From the NCBI RefSeq assembly GCF_000565195.1, contig NZ_CP006720.1, forward strand, positions 186,001 through 250,000: a DNA stretch of 64,000 nt, written 5' to 3'. The position numbers and the translations under genes are program-made. The DNA is from Spiroplasma mirum ATCC 29335. GTDB lineage: Bacteria; Bacillota_I; Bacilli_A; Mycoplasmatales; Mycoplasmataceae. This document shows positions 33,169 to 43,909 of the stretch, in pieces (within the stretch, counting starts at the first letter, position 1; the number at the start of each line of letters is the position of its first letter). The notes below the pieces were generated by a model that saw nothing but the letters and a program-made list of their open reading frames with translations, ran no database searches and was not told the DNA's origin.

Positions 33169-33177
33169 TTAAATATT

Positions 33178-33617
33178 TTATGTTAATCGCACGTATTCCT
33201 TTGGTTTATTAACAACGGCAAGATAAACATCTTTTTCAATTGGATTAATTAAATTACCACTAATCACACATGCTAAACAATCATTTTTCAACCATGTTTG
33301 GAGATTATGCTCATCTTGGCATAATTTCATTATTTGGTAAAGGTGCTTTAATTGCTTTAATATTATCAGGACTAAAACAACTTCGTGGAAATAGTTTTAC
33401 TAGTTTTCAACCATTCGCTAAAATATTAGTAATTTCCGTAATTGTCATGACCCCGGGAATATATAAAACTTTTTTGCTTAGCATAACTTACTGATTGCCA
33501 AGTTAAAATTAGGTCCAACAATAAATTGACATCCCCAAGCAATTGCTTTTGTGCTGTTGTGGTACGAATTACTGCCACAATTTTTTCGTTCTTTAATGTT
33601 AATAGAACATTTTCCAT
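33178..33617 (-). pseudogene. eda: Decayed 2-keto-3-deoxy-6-phosphogluconate aldolase
   Basis: The N-terminus (MENVLLTLKNEKIVAVIRTT) and later blocks (GCQFIVGPNFNLAISKL, PGVMTITEITNILANG, KLVKLFPRSCFSPDNIKAIK, PLPNNEIMP) are those of KDPG aldolase. About 60 residues between VIRTTTAQK and GCQFIV are missing, including the usual catalytic Glu region. The remaining blocks are in different frames, with an in-frame TAA after KLC. Eda with KdgK would turn KDG into pyruvate and glyceraldehyde-3-phosphate. It lies directly upstream of the kdgK remnant in the same orientation. Confidence 0.78.
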
Positions 33618-33651
33618 TTCTTTCACCTCACAAAACTACTATATTACTTTT

Positions 33652-33671
33652 TTAACTTATATACAAGTTAA
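33652..33671. promoter_or_regulatory. Palindromic operator candidate for the GntR regulator
   Basis: TTAACTT-ATATAC-AAGTTAA is a near-perfect 20-base palindrome, 35-55 bases before the eda start on the minus strand. The TTGTATATAA core on the minus strand resembles FadR-subfamily half-sites. It lies between the regulator gene and the eda-kdgK remnant, where a UxuR/KdgR-type operator would be expected. Confidence 0.4.
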
Positions 33672-33708
33672 AAAATAAAAAAATAAATAACCCTTTAATT
33701 GACAAGGA

Positions 33709-34398
33709 TTATTTAAAAATATTAGGAAATTTTTGGCGCATATAAGGAATTGTTTTTAAAAAGTTATGGGTATGATTTTGCATAAATTGATCAATTTTAT
33801 CAATCCAACCATTTTTAATAATTTCCAACTCTTCTTTATGCTGGTTTAACACAATATCTAGGTTAATTTGATCAATTACTTCAATAATTCGAATCCGATC
33901 GTAACTTGCCGCCATTTCTCGTAACTTGGTTCAAATATGTTCATGGTTAGCACCAAGGAAAATTAAACGATGAAATTCATTATTTAATTCATAAAATTTC
34001 ATTACATCAAAAATTTCTTGACTAATTAATTTTTCTTGTTTTTGAATAATTTTTTCTAGGTGGCTTCATACTTTTTTGTCAAATTTAACACAAGCTTGTT
34101 TTAAAATTTCAATTTCAACGGCTTTCCGAACTAAGATGCCATCTTCTGCTTGTTGAATATCAATTTTAGAAACAAATGAACCTTTTTGGGGCAAAATGTC
34201 AATTAACCCTTCTGTTTGTAAAACTTTTAAAGCTTCGCGAATTGGAGTCCGCGAAATATTTAATTGTTTACTTAATTCATTTTCAGAGATTAAAGTACCA
34301 GGTAAAATTACAAATTCAAGAATATTTTGCTTTAGTAGTTGGTATGCATAATCACGAGAATTTAAACTGCTTAAATTTTTGTCTTTCTTAATAAACAT
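33709..34398 (-). CDS. GntR-family (FadR subfamily) transcriptional regulator, UxuR/KdgR-like
   Basis: The protein has 229 residues and is intact. The winged helix-turn-helix (about 15-80) has SENELSKQLNISRTPIREAL at 38-57. The C-terminal FCD ligand-binding domain (about 95-225) has FYELNNEFHRLIFLGANHEH, whose Asn/His pattern supplies the metal site. This subfamily commonly senses sugar acids such as glucuronate, KDG or mannonate. It is divergent from the uxaC remnant and co-oriented with eda-kdgK. It is the only unbroken gene of the hexuronate locus, so its natural targets may now lie elsewhere, or it may simply not yet have decayed. Confidence 0.88.
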
Positions 34399-34483
34399 TA
34401 CTGTTACTCTGCTACCTTTCTATTTTTTCTATAATTTTATTCTATCAAAAATCTTTTAATAAAAATCATTAAAATCATGTAAA

Positions 34484-35809
34484 TACCAATTTTAGATTAT
34501 TATAATCATTTAGTTGCCAAAGAATTAGCCGATAATATTGGTTTTTGTAATTTAACGGAATTATGGTTAAAAGGTGGCCATTATAAATAACGACAAATGC
34601 GAACATGTGGAATTCAAGAAAAATATATTACTGGTGATGCTAATGATTATGATAAGTATTTAAAATGAGTTTAATGTTGTGAAATGTTAATTGGTAATCC
34701 CTTAATCCAATGATTTCAACTAGAGTTGAGAATTTACTTGGGAATTACCAAAACATTAATATTAAAAAATGCTAAAGCAATTTAAGGTGAAGCCCAAGCA
34801 AAATTATCAACAATGACTTGTCGAACATTTTTAGAAAAATCTAATGTTTATGCAATTTGTATAACCGATGATCCCATTGATAATTTAGAATATCACCAAG
34901 AATTAAAAACTTCATGACCAGTGCTAAAAGTAATTAGCAATTTCCGTCCGGATAAAGTGATGAAAATTAATACCGATGGTTTTGGTGATTATATTGCAAA
35001 GCTAAGTAGTGTTAGTGGAACTAATATTAAAGATTATGATTCTTTAATGAATGCTTTAAAAAAAAGAATTAATTTTTATGACCAAATGGGTGGTAAAACA
35101 GCCGAGCATGGTTTAAAGGTTTAAATGAACTTCAATTTATTCCAACTACAATTGCTGAAGCAAACACAATTGTTAAAAAACGATTGAGTGGTCAAAAATT
35201 AACTGAAGAAGAATTCTTTAAATTTATTTCAGCATTATTATTAGATCTATCTAGAATTTATAAAAAATATAAATGAGTAATGTTATGATATATTAATTGT
35301 TTACGCAACAATAATCTGGAATTATTTAAAAAATTAGGTAGTGATATTGGTACTGACAGTACCGCGGAAGGATTTTAGCAAAACCGTTAAATCAAATGTT
35401 AGGAATTTTAAAAGCGGAAGGAAACTTGGAAAAATTAAGTATCTTTTCATTAAACTCTAATAATTGAGCTGCGATTGCTACTTTAACGGGAAATTTTCAA
35501 AATAATGATGACGGAATTAAAGGAACGATTCAGTTAGGAACCGCATGGTGATTTGCGGATACTTATACTGGTAATATTATGCAAATTGAAAAATTTGCTG
35601 AGTTGTCAACCTTAGGAATTAATATTTAGATGCTAACTAATTCGCGCGCTTACTCATCATTTGCTCGTCATGATTATTATCAAAGAATTTTATGTAATAT
35701 GGTCGGAGAATGAGTGGAAAGAGGAAAGTGCGTGAATGATGATGCTATCTTGAAAAGATTAATTGAAGGGATTTGTTTTAACAATGCCAAAGAATATTTT
35801 GGATACTAA
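34484..35809 (+). pseudogene. uxaC: Decayed glucuronate isomerase
   Basis: The family N-terminus is missing; similarity begins at PILDYYNHL (normally DYHCHL). Then come NLTELWLKGGHYK, a TAA at 34588-34590 where the family has Trp (HYKWR), QEKYITGDANDYDKYL, IGNPLIQWFQLELR, NFRPDKVMKINTDGF, KTAEHGLKV and the end block LCNMVGEWVERGKCVNDDAI. Several TAA/TAG stops and at least three frame changes are present. UxaC turns glucuronate into fructuronate. It is transcribed away from the regulator. Confidence 0.85.
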
Positions 35810-35821
35810 TGTAATTGATTT

Positions 35822-36597
35822 TTAATTAAAAACTTTAGCTTAGTTAACAAAGTTGCCCTCATAACTTGGGGTAACATGCGGATTGGTTATGAGATTGCGT
35901 TAGCCTTAGCAAAAGCAGGAGCTGATTTATATATTTTTTGTTATGACAATACGAACACTGCACAAATGGGAAAGGAAGTAGTAAAATTAGGAAGAAAAAT
36001 AGTTTTTAAATATGGTGATTTAACTAATTCAAAAACCTTAGTTCAAATTGTTCCGCATGTTTTGCAAAATTTTCAACACTTAGATATTGTTGTGAATAAT
36101 GCTGGAGCTATTTTCCGAACACCAATTTTGGCCGGAACTGATGAAGAATGGCAGCGTGTAATTGCCATTAATTTAACCACTGTTTATCAGTTATCACGCG
36201 AAGCTGCACAGGTTATGGTTAACCAACAATCTGGTAAAATTATTAACATTGCTTCGATGTTATCTTATCAAGAAGGCAAATTTGTTCCTTCATATAACAG
36301 CTTCTAAACATGGGGTTTTGCTGGTTTAACCAAAGCCTTTTGTAATGAACTAGCAAGTTACAATATTCAAGTAAACGTCATTGCCCCCAGGTTATATTGA
36401 AACCGCAAAACCGATTCAATTTGTCAAGATCCTTTTCGCAGTGCAGAAATTTTAAACCGGATTCCAAGTGGACTTTGAGGACAACCCCGTAATTTAGGAC
36501 TAACTGCTGTTTTTTGAGCATCACCTGCTAGTGTGATTATCTAAATGGTAGTTTAATTCCCGTGGATGGGGGGATGACTGGCCTGCTAATAAATTAA
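35822..36597 (+). pseudogene. Decayed SDR-family sugar-acid dehydrogenase (KduD-like)
   Basis: NKVALITWGNMRIGYEIALA replaces the usual TGGxxGIG nucleotide loop and is spread over two frames. DIVVNNAGAIFRTPI, INLTTVYQLSREAAQVM, GKIINIASMLSYQEG, SYNSF (normally SYxASK) and, after frame changes, NVIAPGYIETAKP, PSGLWGQPRNL and NGSLIPVDGG are typical of 2-deoxygluconate/fructuronate-type SDR enzymes. In this locus it probably reduced fructuronate to mannonate in place of UxuB. The catalytic YxxxK region is interrupted by a frameshift near 36303. Confidence 0.75.
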
Positions 36598-36621
36598 AAA
36601 AATAGAAAGAGGAAGAGAAAT

Positions 36622-37688
36622 ATGAAATTATCGTTTCGTTGATATGGCCCTGATAAGGACCCCATATCGTTAGAATATATTAGCCAAATACCAAATGTTG
36701 CTTCTATTGTTATGCAATGTTATAAATTTAAACCAGGATTGGCATGAGAAAGTGATAAAATTATTCGCATTAAAAAATTAATTAATGACCATCATTTAAA
36801 CTGAGATGTTGTTGAGTGAATTCCTGTCCATGAAGATATTAAATTAGGACTACCAATCCGTGATAAATATATTAAAAATTATTGTACAACAATTGAAAGA
36901 TTAGCAAAAGAGGGAATAAAAGTTATTTGTTATAATTTTATGCCTTCTTTTAACTAGGTGCGCACTGATTTATATAAAAAAATGGCGGATGGATAGTTCA
37001 TTATGTGAAGCATATAACCAGTATGTAATTGAACAGTTAGATGCTAATAGTGCAATTAAGAAGTTCAAAGAACTACCAGCTTGAACTTTAAGTTTTCCAG
37101 ATGAACAAACAGCAGAAATTTTTGGTGCATATCAAAAAATGAGTGATGAAGAATTATGAGATAATATTGCTTATTTTATTAACAAAGTAATACCGGTTTG
37201 TGACCGGGTAGGGGTTAAAATATCAATTCATCAAGTTGATCTCGCATGACCTATCTTTGGGATTCAACGGTTAATTATTAACGAAGAAAATTTAGCAATA
37301 TTTTTAGCAATTAACCCATCACCAAATCATGGCTTAAGTTTATGTGTTGGTTCATTATCAACTAATTTAAAAAATAATATGGAGCAAATTGTGCGTCGCT
37401 TTGTTAGCCGCATTCATTTTACTCATATTCGTAATATTCGCTATGATACTCCGCACTCATTTTATGAAATTGCCCATGGTGATCATGATGGAGTTTTAGA
37501 TTTACCAGCAATTGTAAAAACCTATGCTGATAATAACTACCAAGGTTATGCATGCCCCGGACCATGGCTGCGTAATTTTAGGTGAATAAAACCAACCCCA
37601 TATTCCTGGATATGGATTATATGATCGGGCATTAGTGTTATCTTACATTAACGGATTATGAGATGTTTATCAAAAAACTAAAAAATAA
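36622..37688 (+). pseudogene. uxuA: Decayed mannonate dehydratase
   Basis: MKLSFRWYGPDKDPISLEYI and [18 protein letters not shown] are clear UxuA. TAG at 36955-36957 replaces the Trp of the family motif (FDWTRTDL; here FN-stop-VRTDL). A frame change follows near 36990, then VGVKISIHQVDLAWPIFGIQ, GLSLCVGSLSTN and HFTHIRN with metal-site residues, another shift inside the CPDHG motif (about 37556) and a TAA after ILGE. The C-terminus (GYGLYDRALVLSYINGLWDV) ends at TAA 37686-37688. The enzyme made KDG from mannonate. Confidence 0.88.
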
Positions 37689-37698
37689 ATTATTTTTA

Positions 37699-37729
37699 AC
37701 ATAAATATTTATAATATTTATGTTTTTTT
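37699..37729 (+). terminator. Intrinsic terminator of the hexuronate locus
   Basis: ACATAAATATT (37699-37709) pairs with AATATTTATGT (37713-37723), followed by a T run, 10 bases after the uxuA stop. Confidence 0.75.
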
Positions 37730-37819
37730 ATTAATTACTTTAAAATTCTACATATTTATCTTATTTTATATTATTATTACCTTGTAAATAAAAAATCTAA
37801 AATTTAAGGAGAGAATAAA

Positions 37820-39121
37820 ATGCAAGAAGATAAAATAAGAACTTTGGCTGTAGTTGGTAGTCAATGAGGCGATGAGGGAAAAGGAAAAATTACCGATTAT
37901 TTTGCCCAATCAGCAGATTATGTTGTGCGATGAGCTGGTGGGGATAATGCTGGCCATACGATTGTTATTGGTGGGAAAAAATATAAATTAAGTATTGTTC
38001 CCTCGGGAGTTTTTAACCCAAATTCAATGAATGTCATTGCAAATGGTTGTGTTGTTAACTTACGTAAGTTAGTTAGTGAGATTAAGTATTTAGCGGAAAA
38101 TGGTTATGATTGTAAAAACCTTCGAATTAGTAACCGTGCACATTTAATATTACCGTACCATATGAAAATTGATGAATTACAAGAAGAATATCGACAAGGT
38201 GATTTAATTGGAACTACTAAAAAAGGAGTAGGACCATGTTATCAAGATAAAGCTGAACGAATTGGAATTCGGGTGGGTGATTTATTTGGACCAGAAAACT
38301 TTAAGAAAAGATTAACGGCTAATTTAAAATTTAAAAATGAATTATTAACCAAATTCTTTAACGCTGATCCATTTAGTGTCCAAGAAATTTATGATGAATA
38401 TTTGGAATTATTTAACCAAATTAAAGATTTAGTTACTGATACTTCATTACTAATTAATAATGCTATCAAAGCTGGCAAGAAGGTTTTATTTGAAGGAGCC
38501 CAAGGAGTTATGTTAGATCTGGACCATGGTACTTATCCATTTGTAACTTCTTCTAATCCTTCCGCAGCTTCAATCCCAACTGGATGTGGAATTGCGCCCC
38601 GTTATATTAGCAATGTAATTGGAATTGTGAAAGCATATAATACCAGAGTGGGAACCGGACCATTTCCTTCGGAAATTACTGGCGAAGTTGCAGATTATAT
38701 TAGGGAAACTGGACATGAATATGGGACAGTATCAGGAAGAGCTCGCCGCATTGGGTGATTTGATGCAGTGTTAATGAAACATTCATTGCGAGTTAGTGGT
38801 TATACAAGTATGGCTATTATGTTATTAGATGTTTTAACTAGTCTTGATAAAATTAAAATTTGTACGAAATATCGTTACCAAGGGCAAGAAATTGATTATA
38901 TACCAAGTACAATTGCCGAATATAATCAATGCCAGCCAATTTTTACGGAAGTTGATGGCTGAACAGAAGATATTAGTCAAGTTAAAACTTATGAAGAATT
39001 ACCAACTAATGCTAAAAAATATTTAGCTAAATTATCAGAAATAGTTGGGGTTCCTATTAGTTTATTTTCCGTTGGTCCTGACCGTGCCCAAACAATTTTA
39101 ATTGATAAGGAGATATTTTAA
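37820..39121 (+). CDS. purA: Adenylosuccinate synthetase
   Basis: The protein has 433 residues, full length. The N-terminal GTP loop GSQWGDEGKGK is at 13-23, with Trp16 encoded by TGA. Other family blocks are [48 protein letters not shown] (given in two parts in the family), [15 protein letters not shown] and [12 protein letters not shown]. It joins IMP and aspartate. AAGGAGAG precedes the ATG. The stop is five bases before purB, so both steps from IMP to AMP are in one operon. Confidence 0.97.
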
Positions 39122-39126
39122 TAGTT

Positions 39127-40428
39127 ATGATTGAAAGATATTTGGTAAAAGAAATTTCTGACATTTGAAGTGATGACAATAAGTATGTAACATGAGGATT
39201 AGTCGAGTTATTAACTTGTAAAGGTTGAAATCACCTGGGTTTAATTAGTGATCAAGAAATTACTGCTTTAAAACAAAATCTAAAAGTTGATATTCCCCGT
39301 ATGTTAGAAATTGAAACAGAAACCAAACATGATGTTGTCGCCTTTACGAGAATGTTATCAGAACATATGGGTCCAGAAAAAAGATGGATTCATTTTGGGT
39401 TAACTTCAACAGATGTTGTTGATACTAGTCAAAATTATCTAATTAAACAATCTAATCTTATTGTTGATAAGTATTTAAACTTATTATTAGCAAGTTTAAA
39501 AGCAAAAGCATTGCAATATAAAACCCAACTAATTATGGGGCGAACTCATGGAATGTACGGAGAGCCAACTTCGTTAGGATTAAAATTTTTACTGTGGTAT
39601 GCGGAGTTAGGACGAAATATTAAACGTTTTAATTTTGCAAAAGAAAATATTGAGGTAGTGAAGTTAAGTGGTTCAGTTGGTAATTTTGCACACATTGAAC
39701 CTGAAGTGGAAGCCTATGTTGCTAAAAAATTAGGATTAGGAATTGATCCAATTTCAACTCAAGTTACTTCCCGTGATCGTCATATTAATTTATTTACTAG
39801 TTTTAGTCAGATTGTTAGTCTATTAGAAAAAATGGCTATTGAATTTCGCCATTTCCAACGAAGTGAAGTTAACGAAATGGCGGAGGGGTTTAGTAAAAAC
39901 CAAAAAGGTTCTTCTTCTATGCCTCATAAGAAAAATCCAATTAGTTCAGAAAATATTTCAGGTCTCGCCCGGTTAGTTCGCAGTAACATGTTAGTTACTT
40001 TTGAAAATAATTTATTGTGACATGAACGTGATATTTCGCATAGTAGTAATGAACGAATTATTTTACCAGATACTTATCATTTAGTGGTTTATTTATTAAA
40101 ACGAATGATTAATGTTATTGATAATCTAGTTGTTAATAATGATAATATTAATCAACATTTAGCCCAAGCAAATAATATTTTTTATAGCCAAGTAGTGCTA
40201 ACGGAAATTATTAAAAAGACAGCATATAGTCGCGAAGAAATTTATGATTTTATGCAAAAATGTACTTTAGAAACGCAACAAACAAACCAAGATTTTTTTC
40301 AAGTGTTAATTAAAAATAATGTTGAAAAATATCTATCAAAAGCAGAATTAATAAAATTATTTAATTTAAATTATTTTATTCGGAATGTGGATAAAATTTA
40401 CGCTCGCGTGTTACAGAAGGAGTCATAA
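39127..40428 (+). CDS. purB: Adenylosuccinate lyase
   Basis: The protein has 433 residues. The fumarase/aspartase signature [11 protein letters not shown] is at 261-271. The substrate-binding TSTDVVDTS and the catalytic His141 in GRTHG are present. It cleaves adenylosuccinate to AMP and fumarate and also acts on SAICAR where that pathway exists. It is preceded by AAGGAG inside the end of purA and followed one base later by pth, whose ribosome binding site (AGAAGGAG) lies inside purB. Confidence 0.97.
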
Positions 40429-40429
40429 A

Positions 40430-40999
40430 ATGAAATTAATTGTTGGTTTAGGAAACCCTGGGGATGAATATAAATACACTCGTCATAATATTGGTTTTTT
40501 AGCCTTAGACCGCTTAGTGGAAAAATTTAATCCGTATGGTCCGAAAAAAAATTTTAATGCTTTTTATTGAGAAACGAAAATCAATGATGAAAAAATTATT
40601 TTGATGAAGCCCCAAACTTATATGAATCTAAGTGGGAACGCGGTTTTAGCTATTAAGCAGTTTTATAAAATAAATTTAGAAGATATTATAATTATCCATG
40701 ATGACAAGGATATTAAATTTGGGGCGTTAAAAATAAAAATGGGTGGTTCAAGTGCTGGTCAAAATGGAATTAAGGATTTAATTAATAAATTAGGGAGTAA
40801 AAATTTCAAACGGATTCAGGTTGGAATTGGTCGTGACCAACAAATTGATTTAAAAGATTGGGTTTTGGGAAAATTTACTAAACAGCAACTAGCAACTATT
40901 AATGATGATATTTTGGTTCGGATTGAAGAAATCTTTATTCGTTATTTGTTAAAACAAGAAAATTTTAATAAAATAATGATTTTATATAATGCAAAATAA
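40430..40999 (+). CDS. pth: Peptidyl-tRNA hydrolase
   Basis: The protein has 189 residues. Asn9 (GLGNPG), catalytic His19 (RHNIGF), [13 protein letters not shown] and Asp92 in [18 protein letters not shown] and RIQVGIGR are the standard motifs. It recycles peptidyl-tRNA released from ribosomes. The HDDKD has Lys where Leu is usual, otherwise the active site looks complete. It is two bases from rsmI. Confidence 0.95.
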
Positions 41000-41001
41000 T
41001 A

Positions 41002-41874
41002 ATGAAACAATATAGTTTTAAAAGTAATAATCCCAAACTTTATTTAATTGCGACTCCAATTGGAAATTTACAAGAATTTAGTCTCCGGGCAATAGCGATT
41101 CTTCAAAACGAAGTCGAGAAAATTTATTGTGAAGATACCCGCAATACCATTAAACTACTTAAGCATTTTAATATTAAAAAGAAATTAATATCCTTAAATA
41201 AGAATAATGAAAAAAAAAGATATCAAGAATTGCTTCATAGTATTGATCAGAGTGAATCAATTGCGTTAGTTAGTGATGCTGGATATCCGTTGATTAGTGA
41301 TCCGGGTTATTATTTTGTTAACCATTTAATGCAAGAACTAAACTATGATATTGTACCAGTTAATGGATCTAGTGCTTTTTTAAGTGCGTTAATTAGTTCC
41401 GGTCTTGATCCTCGTCATTTTTTATTTTATGGTTTTTTAAGTCACCAGAAAAATAAAAAGCAGGGAGAATTAGAAAGTATACAACGGGTGCCGTACCCAA
41501 TTATTTTTTATGAATCACCACACCGTCTAATTGAAACGTTACAATTATTATTAAAAATATTTAATGATCGGCAAATTTGTGTTGCCAAAGAAATGACAAA
41601 AATTCATGAACAATTTTATCGTGGTAAAATTAGTGATATTATAGAAGAAATTATGAAAGATGACAATTATCAGTTTGGAGAATATACCATTGTAATTGCC
41701 GGGAATGCTAAAAATTTAGCTGAGGTCTCGCTTAGTGATGAGCAATTAATTGCTGAAATTAATGTTTTAATTAAAGAACAAAATTATAAAGCAAAACAGG
41801 CAATTGATATTGTGGCAAATAAATACCACATTAGTAAAAATATTTTATATAATAAATATCATAAGAAAGACTAG
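41002..41874 (+). CDS. rsmI: 16S rRNA 2'-O-ribose C1402 methyltransferase RsmI
   Basis: The protein has 290 residues. LYLIATPIGNLQEFSLRAI, YCEDTRNT, LVSDAGYPLISDPGY, PVNGSSAFLSALISSGL and FYESPHRL are hallmarks of the RsmI tetrapyrrole-methylase-fold family. The C-terminal extension (EQNYKAKQAIDIVANKYHIS) is a helical RNA-binding tail. The start lies two bases after pth. It is complete and uses few TGA codons. Confidence 0.95.
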   Translation: MKQYSFKSNNPKLYLIATPIGNLQEFSLRAIAILQNEVEKIYCEDTRNTIKLLKHFNIKKKLISLNKNNEKKRYQELLHSIDQSESIALVSDAGYPLISDPGYYFVNHLMQELNYDIVPVNGSSAFLSALISSGLDPRHFLFYGFLSHQKNKKQGELESIQRVPYPIIFYESPHRLIETLQLLLKIFNDRQICVAKEMTKIHEQFYRGKISDIIEEIMKDDNYQFGEYTIVIAGNAKNLAEVSLSDEQLIAEINVLIKEQNYKAKQAIDIVANKYHISKNILYNKYHKKD

Positions 41875-41896
41875 CAGATCATTAAAGGTGTAAATT

Positions 41897-42703
41897 ATGA
41901 AAAGTCAAAATATTAAGATCGCAAAATTAGTATTTTATCTAGCAATTATTGTGCTAGTTTTATTTTCACTGTCCTTATCTTTTTGGTACACTTTAATCCA
42001 TTATAAATTAAATTTAATTAACTTTGCTTTTACACTTTTTCATGATGAAGTGTGCAAACTAGTTTAATTTTATTACTGTTTGCCATTGGTGGGGCAATTA
42101 ATATTTTTTCGCCAAAATATCTGCAGTTTATTAATAATGATAATTTTAAATTATTCTTAGTTTTTATCTTCGTAGTAACTTTTTTTATCGTTGGCATCTT
42201 TGTTAGTTTAGTAACCAATACTAAATTTACACATAATAATGATGGATAAACAATTTACTACTGAATCTCAACCGCCATTGGCCATTGAATTTTACCCAGC
42301 GCCATTATTGTTTATTTTTTTGTTAATACAGAAGTTAAGGAAATTAATCTTAAAAAATTTTATTTAAAGGACTTGCATAAGTTCTATTATTTCCCAATTA
42401 TTTATACAATTTATATTGCAATTCGCGAAGTTGTTTTATTAGTGCTTCCAGTTGATGAGAAGTTATTTAACTATGCCAAAGGGGTGGATAATTATTATGC
42501 CCCATATTTTTTTTCAAGATTTTCTCCATACTGCTTATTATATTTTATATTTAATTGTACTAGCAATTCTTATTTTCTTGATTTTAACAATTTTAATTTT
42601 AATTAATAATATTCATTATTATAGAAGAAAAAACCAGTTGCTTAAAAGAAGAATAATTTTATTTTTTCTTAATATTTATGCAATTAAAGAGTATAATAAA
42701 TAA
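41897..42703 (+). pseudogene. Multi-pass membrane protein (possibly DUF1600/Pr6Pr-like), frame-disrupted
   Basis: The product would have about six membrane helices: LVFYLAIIVLVLFSLSLSFW, SLILLLFAIGGAINIFS, LFLVFIFVVTFFIVGIFVSL, HWILPSAIIVYFFV, a helix near IYTIYIAIREVVLLVLP, and a last one (ILYLIVLAILIFLILTILIL). A frame change occurs near 42050. An in-frame TAA lies at 42247-42249, just before the HWILP motif. Another frame change falls in the T8 run 42507-42514, after YYAPYFF. The pattern of a polar loop before HWILPS recalls DUF1600-type mollicute membrane proteins, but I am unsure. It follows rsmI by 22 bases. Confidence 0.6.
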
Positions 42704-42745
42704 ATGTAGGCGAAATATTAAAACTGAATCATAATTAGAGTATTC

Positions 42746-42788
42746 AAAATACCAAATTTATTCGTGAAGATAATTTTGGTATTTTTAA
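42746..42788 (+). terminator. Intrinsic terminator
   Basis: AAAATACCAAA (42746-42756) pairs with TTTGGTATTTT (42775-42785), with an 18-base loop and T-rich end. It closes the purA-purB-pth-rsmI unit. Confidence 0.65.
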
Positions 42789-42911
42789 TTAAAACAGCGA
42801 ATAATAATTAATATTTATAAATGAAAAACTAATTAGGTTAATTAATATCATATTTTAGTTTTTTAGGATAAAATAATAGTGTTAATATACTAAAAAGAAG
42901 GGAAAACCAAT

Positions 42912-43784
42912 ATGTCAGAAAATAATTTTTGAAGTAATGTCGAAACTGGGATGAATAACTATTTAGCAAAATATTTAAGTTTGTTTAAAGAAAGTTACCA
43001 AAAACCAGAAGTTTATAAAGATGAAAAAGTTGATGCTTTTTTAAAAGGTTTAGAAGGTAAGGAAGGATTTGAACAAGTTTTTAATTATGTGCGGGTAGAA
43101 ATTAAACCCTTATTTGACCAAATCCGTACTAGCTATTTAGTGAATAAAAAACCCGAAGAAATTGAACAAAATAAAATTAATACTTTAATTGAAGTAAGTA
43201 AACTATTTAATGCTATTATTCCGTTACCACGATTTTTAAATGATTTTATGGTGAGTGCTAAAGAATCATCACCGGTTGATTTAAATAAATTATTTGTTAA
43301 TATGATGAAATTAGAAGTTAATGAATTAACAAAAATTTATGATGAAGAAATTAAAGGGATGGATCCGGTAATTGATAACTGTGTTACTGATTTAAGCAAA
43401 TCAGAGGATGCCTTAGAAATTTGAAATTTTATTAACCAATTTGGGTTGTTCTTACAACGCGATATGGCCCTAACTGAATATAACCAAAGTGAAGAAGAAA
43501 AAAAATTTGATGAACAACTTAAAAACATTGATAAAATTGAACAAGACTTTAAAGATGGAAAAATTCAATTACCAGAATTTAATAAAGATTGCTTAGTGGA
43601 AGAAGTAAATAAATACCATAGTTTTGTAACGGAAATGACTCCGGAAACCCGCAAAGAAGTAGCTGACAAAGCAATTAATTACCGTAATAAAGTTTTACCA
43701 TTAGTGCAAATTGTTCAATGTTTACATGATTTATTAATTAATATTTTAACAGCAACCAACATTATCAATGCTGATAAACAATAA
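42912..43784 (+). CDS. Hypothetical cytosolic helical protein, intact
   Basis: The protein has 290 residues and no signal or membrane segment. I do not recognise the family. The sequence is rich in Glu, Lys, Asn and Leu and is predicted mostly helical (FKESYQKPEVYKDEKVDAFL; EEEKKFDEQLKNIDKIEQDF; PETRKEVADKAINYRNKVLP). AAGAAGGG precedes the ATG. It stands alone between terminators, so it is probably monocistronic, and it has stayed intact while its neighbours decay. It may be a lineage-specific protein. Confidence 0.75.
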
Positions 43785-43813
43785 CTAAAATTTTAAAATA
43801 TAACTTTGTTATC

Positions 43814-43841
43814 TTGAAATATTTTAAATTCAAGATATAAT
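43814..43841 (+). promoter_or_regulatory. Strong promoter for a short transcript
   Basis: TTGAAA (43814-43819), a 16-base spacer and TATAAT (43836-43841) make the best-matched sigma-70 promoter I found in the window. Its only near downstream content is two hairpins, the second a terminator. Confidence 0.7.
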
Positions 43842-43847
43842 AGAAGT

Positions 43848-43905
43848 ATGGAGTTAGATATAAATCTACTCTCGGCAAAAACGGGCATACCCGTTTTTTT
43901 TATTT
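43848..43905 (+). ncRNA. Candidate small RNA or attenuator (about 55-60 nt)
   Basis: Starting about 7 bases after the -10 box, the transcript would contain a first hairpin (43851-43871: GAG/CTC and TAGAT/ATCTA, with one bulged T and loop ATAA). A short linker CGGCAAAA follows, then a strong terminator with stem ACGGG/CCCGT. There is no ORF of use inside. It could be a stand-alone small RNA or a premature-termination leader for the decayed lipoprotein operon at 44015. A match to any known riboswitch was not recognised. Confidence 0.5.
43877..43902 (+). terminator. Intrinsic terminator of the small transcript
   Basis: AAAACGGG (43878-43885) pairs with CCCGTTTT (43890-43897), loop CATA, inside a T8 tract. 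Confidence 0.85.
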
Positions 43906-43909
43906 ACTA

